Below are positions 18,631 to 22,220 of a DNA stretch of 22,220 nucleotides, in pieces. Numbering within the stretch: the first letter of the stretch is position 1; each line of letters begins with the position of its first letter. The notes beneath the pieces are model-generated. The model was not told where the DNA came from, ran no database searches, and worked only from the letters and a program-made list of their open reading frames with translations. The DNA lies in the IMG/VR virus record IMGVR_UViG_3300043420_000821, positions 1 through 22,220 of that record. One strand, written 5' to 3'. This stretch comes from a virus. A program made the translations under genes and the position numbers.

Positions 18631-19057
18631 AGTAATCTTTTCTGAAGTACCTGTTGAGGATGTTGCTATTGTAGAAGGCTGGTTCTCCGTTGTCAAGTGA
18701 TTCGGTGAGGACATTATGGGTGAATAGTCTTCGGGTCTCTTCGAAGTTTGTTTTGCCCTTTGTTTTATGTAATGATAAGATAGATCGACTAAAATTTTGT
18801 CTACCAAATTTGATAATGTCTTCTTTAAGTTCTGGACAAGACCCATAATAGTTTTTCCAATCGGATTCGGATTTTACTTTTCGTTTTTTACCTTTTGGTG
18901 TTCTAAACGACCAAAGGTACTTCCTACCAATATATTTTTTTCCGTTGAGATTATTTTCTATCAGATAAACGAACCCAAAATAGTCCTCAATATCGGCACT
19001 GGTGAAAGGATTCCCATTATAGATCCAAGGGTTGTCATAGTCAATATCTGTACTCAT
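18614..19057 (-). CDS. GIY-YIG homing-type endonuclease
   Basis: From the ATG at 19057 this is a 147-aa protein with the GIY-YIG signature in the form GFVYLIE (28-34) and KYIGR (41-45, catalytic-type Arg45). Basic residues follow (KGKKRKVKSESDWKNYYGS), then a helix KEDIIKFGRQNF and the metal-binding Glu candidate in TNFEETRRLF (106/107). FYNSNIL near the end gives the conserved Asn. A TTG one codon upstream is possible but the ATG is preferred. It overlaps the 53-aa gene by 17 bases. A CATAAATA late promoter sits in that gene, so it is probably expressed late. It is a free-standing mobile-type gene; the target site is unknown. Confidence 0.8.
   Translation of the reverse strand: MSTDIDYDNPWIYNGNPFTSADIEDYFGFVYLIENNLNGKKYIGRKYLWSFRTPKGKKRKVKSESDWKNYYGSCPELKEDIIKFGRQNFSRSILSLHKTKGKTNFEETRRLFTHNVLTESLDNGEPAFYNSNILNRYFRKDYYGNRD
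18668..18696 (-). promoter_or_regulatory. Possible internal promoter for the 72-aa gene
   Basis: TTGACA (18696-18691), 17 bases, TACAAT (18673-18668) lie inside the GIY-YIG coding region, about 38 bases before the ATG at 18630. The spacing and score resemble the other phage promoters in the window. Confidence 0.5.
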
Positions 19058-19202
19058 CAATTATATCAAGGACTTCGTTGATGTATTTATGGGCTAGTCC
19101 TTTCATATCCATTTCTGGTCGAATATGATCTTTATGAAGTTTATCCTTTAATTTTAATATACGAACTTTTATTTCGTCTTTAGACAATTGATTCTTAGGC
19201 AT
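19041..19202 (-). CDS. Small basic helical protein (53 aa)
   Basis: This 53-aa protein reads MPKNQLSKDEIKVRILKLKD, then KLHKDHIRPEMDMKGLAHKY and ends INEVLDIIDEYRY. It is almost wholly helical, rich in Lys in the first half and in acidic and aromatic residues at the end, and probably cytoplasmic. The ATG follows directly after the T tract of the terminator that ends the nrd unit, so it may depend on read-through or on a promoter not seen here. It contains the late promoter of the endonuclease gene. Function unknown. Confidence 0.6.
   Translation of the reverse strand: MPKNQLSKDEIKVRILKLKDKLHKDHIRPEMDMKGLAHKYINEVLDIIDEYRY
19084..19091 (-). promoter_or_regulatory. T4-type late promoter for the GIY-YIG gene
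   Basis: CATAAATA on the minus strand lies inside the 53-aa gene, 27 bases before the endonuclease ATG. The same distance (25 bases) separates the late promoter from the HNH gene. Confidence 0.6.
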
Positions 19203-19203
19203 G

Positions 19204-19228
19204 AAAAAAGAGGAGATTACTCTCCTCT
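19204..19228 (-). terminator. Strong rho-independent terminator after the nrd genes
   Basis: A perfect 8-bp stem, AGAGGAGA / TCTCCTCT (19221-19228 with 19209-19216), has a 4-base loop and is followed by a T run that ends in CATG, the start of the next gene. Confidence 0.85.
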
Positions 19229-19233
19229 ATCTA

Positions 19234-19380
19234 TCAGCAATTATCTAACCACTCTTCAGTAAAGTTATAATCTCCAAACAAAAAGTCATCACATTCTGCT
19301 GCTTCTCTGTATGCGTTCAGGATTTCCTGTTCACACCATTCATCATAATTGGAATCCTGCGAAAGTATTTTTGGTAACAT
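19234..19380 (-). CDS. Small acidic protein following nrdB (48 aa)
   Basis: This 48-aa product begins MLPKILSQDSNYDEWCEQEI and continues NAYREAAECDDFLFGDY, ending EEWLDNC. It is acidic, with three Cys (16, 30, 48). It overlaps the last 38 bases of nrdB in another frame and ends just before the terminator, so it forms the tail of the nrd unit. The Cys content and position tempt one to think of a redox helper for ribonucleotide reductase, but no glutaredoxin or thioredoxin CxxC motif is present. Unknown function. Confidence 0.5.
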   Translation of the reverse strand: MLPKILSQDSNYDEWCEQEILNAYREAAECDDFLFGDYNFTEEWLDNC

Positions 19381-20473
19381 CTTGTTTTATGCCTCCTACC
19401 ACGTAGGATTCTACCTCCGTTTCCTGGGGTGCAACCTGAAGACCCTTAGAAGAAATCCAGTGCTGAGTCCAAGGAAGTGGATTGTTGTTTGCTGAAATAT
19501 CGTATTGGGGTTTTAATCCAATTGCTTTAAGTCTTCTATTTGCGATCCACTCTACATATTGCTGAAGAAGTTTATCATTTAGTCCAATCATGCTTCCATC
19601 TTTGAACAGATAATCTGCCCAACGCTTTTCTTCATTTACAGCGCGATCAAACATTGCATATGTCCACTCTTCTTCTTCCTTCATTATTTGTTTCATTTCT
19701 GGATCATCACCATCACGCCACTTATTCAGAATGTTCTGAGTGATTGCTAGGTGTTGGTTTTCGTCTCTTGCGATGAGAGAGATGATCTTAGCGGATCCTT
19801 CCATAAGCTTAAGTTCACCAAAGGCGAAACTACAAGCAAAACTAACGTAGAAGCGAATACCTTCAAGAATATTAACGTTTGCGACTGCTCTGTACAGTTT
19901 TCGTTTGACATCATTGATTGTTTCCTTTGCATATGAAACTCCTTCAAGATTGTGCAACCAAGCATTGGATGCACCATAACCTTGTGCGGATTGAATGAAG
20001 TCATCATAAGACTCTGTGACGCTCTTAGCACGCTCTAGAATGCGGTTATCACTGATGATAGTATCAAACACCTCAGATGGGTCTGAATATACGTTTTTGA
20101 TGATATAAGTGTATGAACGACTATGAATCATCTCCATAAATCCCCATACCTCCATACATGCTTCCAGTTCTGGAAGTGAGCAGTATGGAATAAATGCCAT
20201 ACCAGGACCACGCCCCTGAACAGAGTCAAGCATAATCTGATACTTCAAGTTAGAACTATAGATATGCTTTTGCTCGGGGCGTAGTGTCTGATAATCTCCT
20301 CTATCTTTTTGGAGGGAGACCTCCTCAGGTCTCCAAAAATAACCAAGTTGCTGTGTAGTTAATTTATCGAAGATTGGATATTTGTATGAATCATATCTTT
20401 GAACTCCTAACGGAGCACCAAAAAACATTGGTTGCTTTTTAGTATCTACTTTTTCTGTATTGAAAACAGTCAT
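19343..20473 (-). CDS. nrdB: Class I ribonucleotide reductase, small (beta) subunit
   Basis: This is the T4-type NrdB, 376 aa from the ATG at 20473. The start MTVFNTEKVDTKKQPMFFG aligns with the T4 protein as I recall it. Iron ligands and radical Tyr are in order: Asp83 (MLDSVQGRGP), Glu114 and His117 (FMEMIHSRSY), Tyr121, and the second set in ARDENQHLAI. It makes the tyrosyl radical used by NrdA to form dNDPs for phage DNA synthesis. A GTG at 20533 would add 20 residues. It has a perfect-looking AGGAGG six bases upstream, but that lies in the NrdA Glu-Glu-Gly codons and the extension is not found in T4, so the ATG is preferred. The enzyme looks intact. Confidence 0.92.
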   Translation of the reverse strand: MTVFNTEKVDTKKQPMFFGAPLGVQRYDSYKYPIFDKLTTQQLGYFWRPEEVSLQKDRGDYQTLRPEQKHIYSSNLKYQIMLDSVQGRGPGMAFIPYCSLPELEACMEVWGFMEMIHSRSYTYIIKNVYSDPSEVFDTIISDNRILERAKSVTESYDDFIQSAQGYGASNAWLHNLEGVSYAKETINDVKRKLYRAVANVNILEGIRFYVSFACSFAFGELKLMEGSAKIISLIARDENQHLAITQNILNKWRDGDDPEMKQIMKEEEEWTYAMFDRAVNEEKRWADYLFKDGSMIGLNDKLLQQYVEWIANRRLKAIGLKPQYDISANNNPLPWTQHWISSKGLQVAPQETEVESYVVGGIKQDVTKNTFAGFQL

Positions 20474-20513
20474 TCCTTTGATTTCTGTTTTTGAATCTTC
20501 GGTTGAAGAAATT

Positions 20514-22220
20514 TTAAACTGCACAGGATTCACACTCTCCCTCCTCTACTGAACTTAACTCACTAATCAAATCTTGAAGATTGGGTTTCTCTTCCACTAC
20601 CTCATCGGTCTTAATATCATAAGTGTTTTGGTAGTACGAAGTTTTCCACCCGTACTTGTATGTAGTTAAAAAGTCATTTGCCATCACCGACACTGGAACT
20701 TCATTGTCTGGATAATTCTCTGGATTATAGCTCCAGTTTCCAGAAATTGCTTGGTCAAAGAACTTTTGCATCATAGCAACAATATTAATATAACCGCGAT
20801 TGGACTCCATATCCCAAAGAAGCGTGTAATTGTTCTTAAGAGATTGATATTGAGGGACAATCTGCTTAAGTGGTCCTTTCTTAGACTTCTTAATGGACAA
20901 GTATCCTCTAGGTGGTTCAATTCCATTGGTTGCGTTTGACACAACGGAACTACTCTCCGATGGCATCTGTGCGGACAGTGTTGAGTGTCTGAGACCGTGC
21001 TCCAAGATAGATGCCCTAAGAGTTTCCCAATCATGCTCCAATCCAACAGAAGAAATTTCATCTACTTCTTTTTTATAAGTATCGATTGGAAGAATTCCAT
21101 CAGCATACTTAGTGCGACCAAAGTATTCACAATGTCCTTTTTCCTTAGCAAGTTGATTGGATGCCTTCAGAAGATAATACTGGAATGACTCAGATAATCC
21201 ATGAACAGCATCCCATGCCTCCTGAGAATCATAATTGAATCCCAATTTAGCCAAATAGTGTGCTAACCCGATAAAACCCACACCAAGTGAACGACGCGCC
21301 TTGGTGGCGATTTCTGCCGCCTTTACGGGGTAATGCTGGTAGTCAATCAACTCATCCAGTGAACGAACAGAAAGATCACAGAGTTCCTCAAGTTCTTCAT
21401 CTGATTTTACCTTACCCACATTAACTGCAGAAAGAATACACAGAGCAATTTCACCCACACTATCATCAATATGTTGAATGGGATCTGTAGGCAAAGTAAT
21501 CTCCTGACAGAGATTACTCATATTTACCTTATCCTTAAAAGATGAGTGAGAGTTACAATGGTCGATATTCATGATGTAAATACGACCAGTCTCTGCTCTC
21601 TCTTTCAGGAGGTCCAGAATGAGTTCTTGAGCTCCAATAGTTTTTCTTGGAACAGATGTATCTCGTTCATAATCCACATATAACTCGTCAAATCTATCAG
21701 TGCCAAAAGCATCATACAAACCAGGAACGTCGTGGGGAGAAAAGAGTGTGATTTCTCCGTTTTGGATGAAGCGTTCATAGAAGAGTTTGCTGATTTGAAT
21801 AGAGTAGTCTAACTTACGAACACGATTATCTTCAGTTCCTTTGTTATTTTTTAATACTAAAATATCCTCTATTTCCTGGTGCCAGATTGGGAAGTGGACT
21901 GTCGCGGATCCACCTCGTATGCCATTTTGCGTGCAACAACGGACAGTTGCTTCAAACTTTTTGAGAAATGGTACAACACCCGTGTGTTGAACTTCTCCAC
22001 CTCTGATTTTGCTGTTGATGCCACGGATTCGACCAGCGTTGATGCCGATTCCCGCCCTCTGTGCAACGTATCTGCCAATAGCCATATCGCTACTAAAGAT
22101 ACTATCGAGGGTGTCATCAACGTCAACAAGCACACAGCTAGCAAATTGTCTAAGCGGAGTCCGCACTCCCGCCATGATTGGTGTTGGGATGTTGATTTTG
22201 TGTCTGGAGATTGCGTCATA
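20514..22220 (-). CDS. nrdA: Class I ribonucleotide reductase, large (alpha) subunit, 5' end missing
   Basis: About the last 568 residues of NrdA are present; the reading frame continues through the window edge (YDAISRHKINIPTPIMAGVR precedes the first internal Met), so the N-terminal ATP-cone and early barrel are outside. Active-site parts are FASCVL (first catalytic Cys), SQRAGIGINAGRI-like AQRAGIGINAGR, SNLCQEI (thiyl-radical Cys with Asn and Glu), ALCILSAVNVG (partner Cys), PSESSSVVSNATNGIEPPRG, the YYQNTYD tyrosine pair of the radical pathway and the C-terminal GECESCAV with the redox CxxC. It reduces ribonucleotides to deoxyribonucleotides with NrdB. There is no intron or intein in this part, a contrast with some T4-like relatives. 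Confidence 0.96.
   Translation of the reverse strand, partial: YDAISRHKINIPTPIMAGVRTPLRQFASCVLVDVDDTLDSIFSSDMAIGRYVAQRAGIGINAGRIRGINSKIRGGEVQHTGVVPFLKKFEATVRCCTQNGIRGGSATVHFPIWHQEIEDILVLKNNKGTEDNRVRKLDYSIQISKLFYERFIQNGEITLFSPHDVPGLYDAFGTDRFDELYVDYERDTSVPRKTIGAQELILDLLKERAETGRIYIMNIDHCNSHSSFKDKVNMSNLCQEITLPTDPIQHIDDSVGEIALCILSAVNVGKVKSDEELEELCDLSVRSLDELIDYQHYPVKAAEIATKARRSLGVGFIGLAHYLAKLGFNYDSQEAWDAVHGLSESFQYYLLKASNQLAKEKGHCEYFGRTKYADGILPIDTYKKEVDEISSVGLEHDWETLRASILEHGLRHSTLSAQMPSESSSVVSNATNGIEPPRGYLSIKKSKKGPLKQIVPQYQSLKNNYTLLWDMESNRGYINIVAMMQKFFDQAISGNWSYNPENYPDNEVPVSVMANDFLTTYKYGWKTSYYQNTYDIKTDEVVEEKPNLQDLISELSSVEEGECESCAV

Noticed and set aside
18631-18846. Long N-terminal extension of the 72-aa acidic protein
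   Set aside because: It overlaps the GIY-YIG coding region in another frame and has a different, Ser/Thr-rich composition.
21869-22219. 116-aa minus-strand frame at the window edge
   Set aside because: It is a shifted frame of nrdA; the nrdA frame continues through the same bases with conserved residues.
1-22220. CRISPR array, insertion sequence, integrase or attachment site
   Set aside because: No regular direct repeats with spacers, no transposase or integrase motifs, and no tRNA fragment duplication other than the two tRNA-like elements.

Overview
The window looks like part of the genome of a T4-like myovirus infecting marine cyanobacteria (a cyanophage). The reasons are a T4-type class I ribonucleotide reductase pair (nrdA, nrdB), a dense tRNA cluster, paired 2OG-Fe(II) oxygenases, an RlpA-like protein, a cyanobacterial SLH/OprB porin, many tiny overlapping genes, sigma70-type promoters with 17-base spacers and T4-late-type (N)ATAAATA promoters. 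Essentially every gene lies on the minus strand, so transcription runs from high to low coordinates. No integrase, CRISPR array or insertion sequence is visible.

Layout in the direction of transcription. (1) 22220-19234: nrdA (5' end outside the window), nrdB and a small acidic protein, closed by a strong terminator. (2) 19202-17326: a 53-aa protein, a GIY-YIG endonuclease with a late promoter inside the preceding gene, a 72-aa protein, an RlpA-like secreted protein and a membrane-anchored or lipoprotein-like unknown. (3) 17324-15916: a tRNA cluster with Lys, Ile(UAU), Met/Ile2(CAU), Leu, Arg, Gly, Asn and Val, two tRNA-like RNAs that lack a normal anticodon stem, an HNH endonuclease, two other structured RNA stretches, and three copies of a promoter unit built on an inverted repeat. 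(4) 15887-13744: Dps-like ferritin, zinc-ribbon protein, tRNA-Ser, a run of seven micro-genes that overlap at their start and stop codons (most encode single membrane helices), tRNA-Pro, and an orphan Phd/YefM-like antitoxin. (5) 13691-10511: two 2OG-Fe(II) oxygenases, small unknowns, and a protein-O-fucosyltransferase-like gene inserted among them. (6) 10399-1697: an eleven-gene sugar cassette (GDP-mannose 3,5-epimerase, two methyltransferases, and eight glycosyltransferases or related genes), visibly more AT-rich than its flanks. (7) 1602-1: an outer-membrane porin with its own promoter, and the start of another secreted protein.

The most interesting picture is envelope remodelling. The epimerase would turn host GDP-mannose into GDP-L-galactose, which is 6-hydroxy-GDP-L-fucose. 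Three fucosyltransferase-like proteins are encoded nearby, but no GDP-fucose synthesis genes are. With the porin and the RlpA-like protein, the phage appears able to change the host surface, or to glycosylate its own proteins. The regulatory layout is also unusual: terminators are fused to promoters, tRNA promoters carry dyad symmetry, and homing endonucleases appear under late control.
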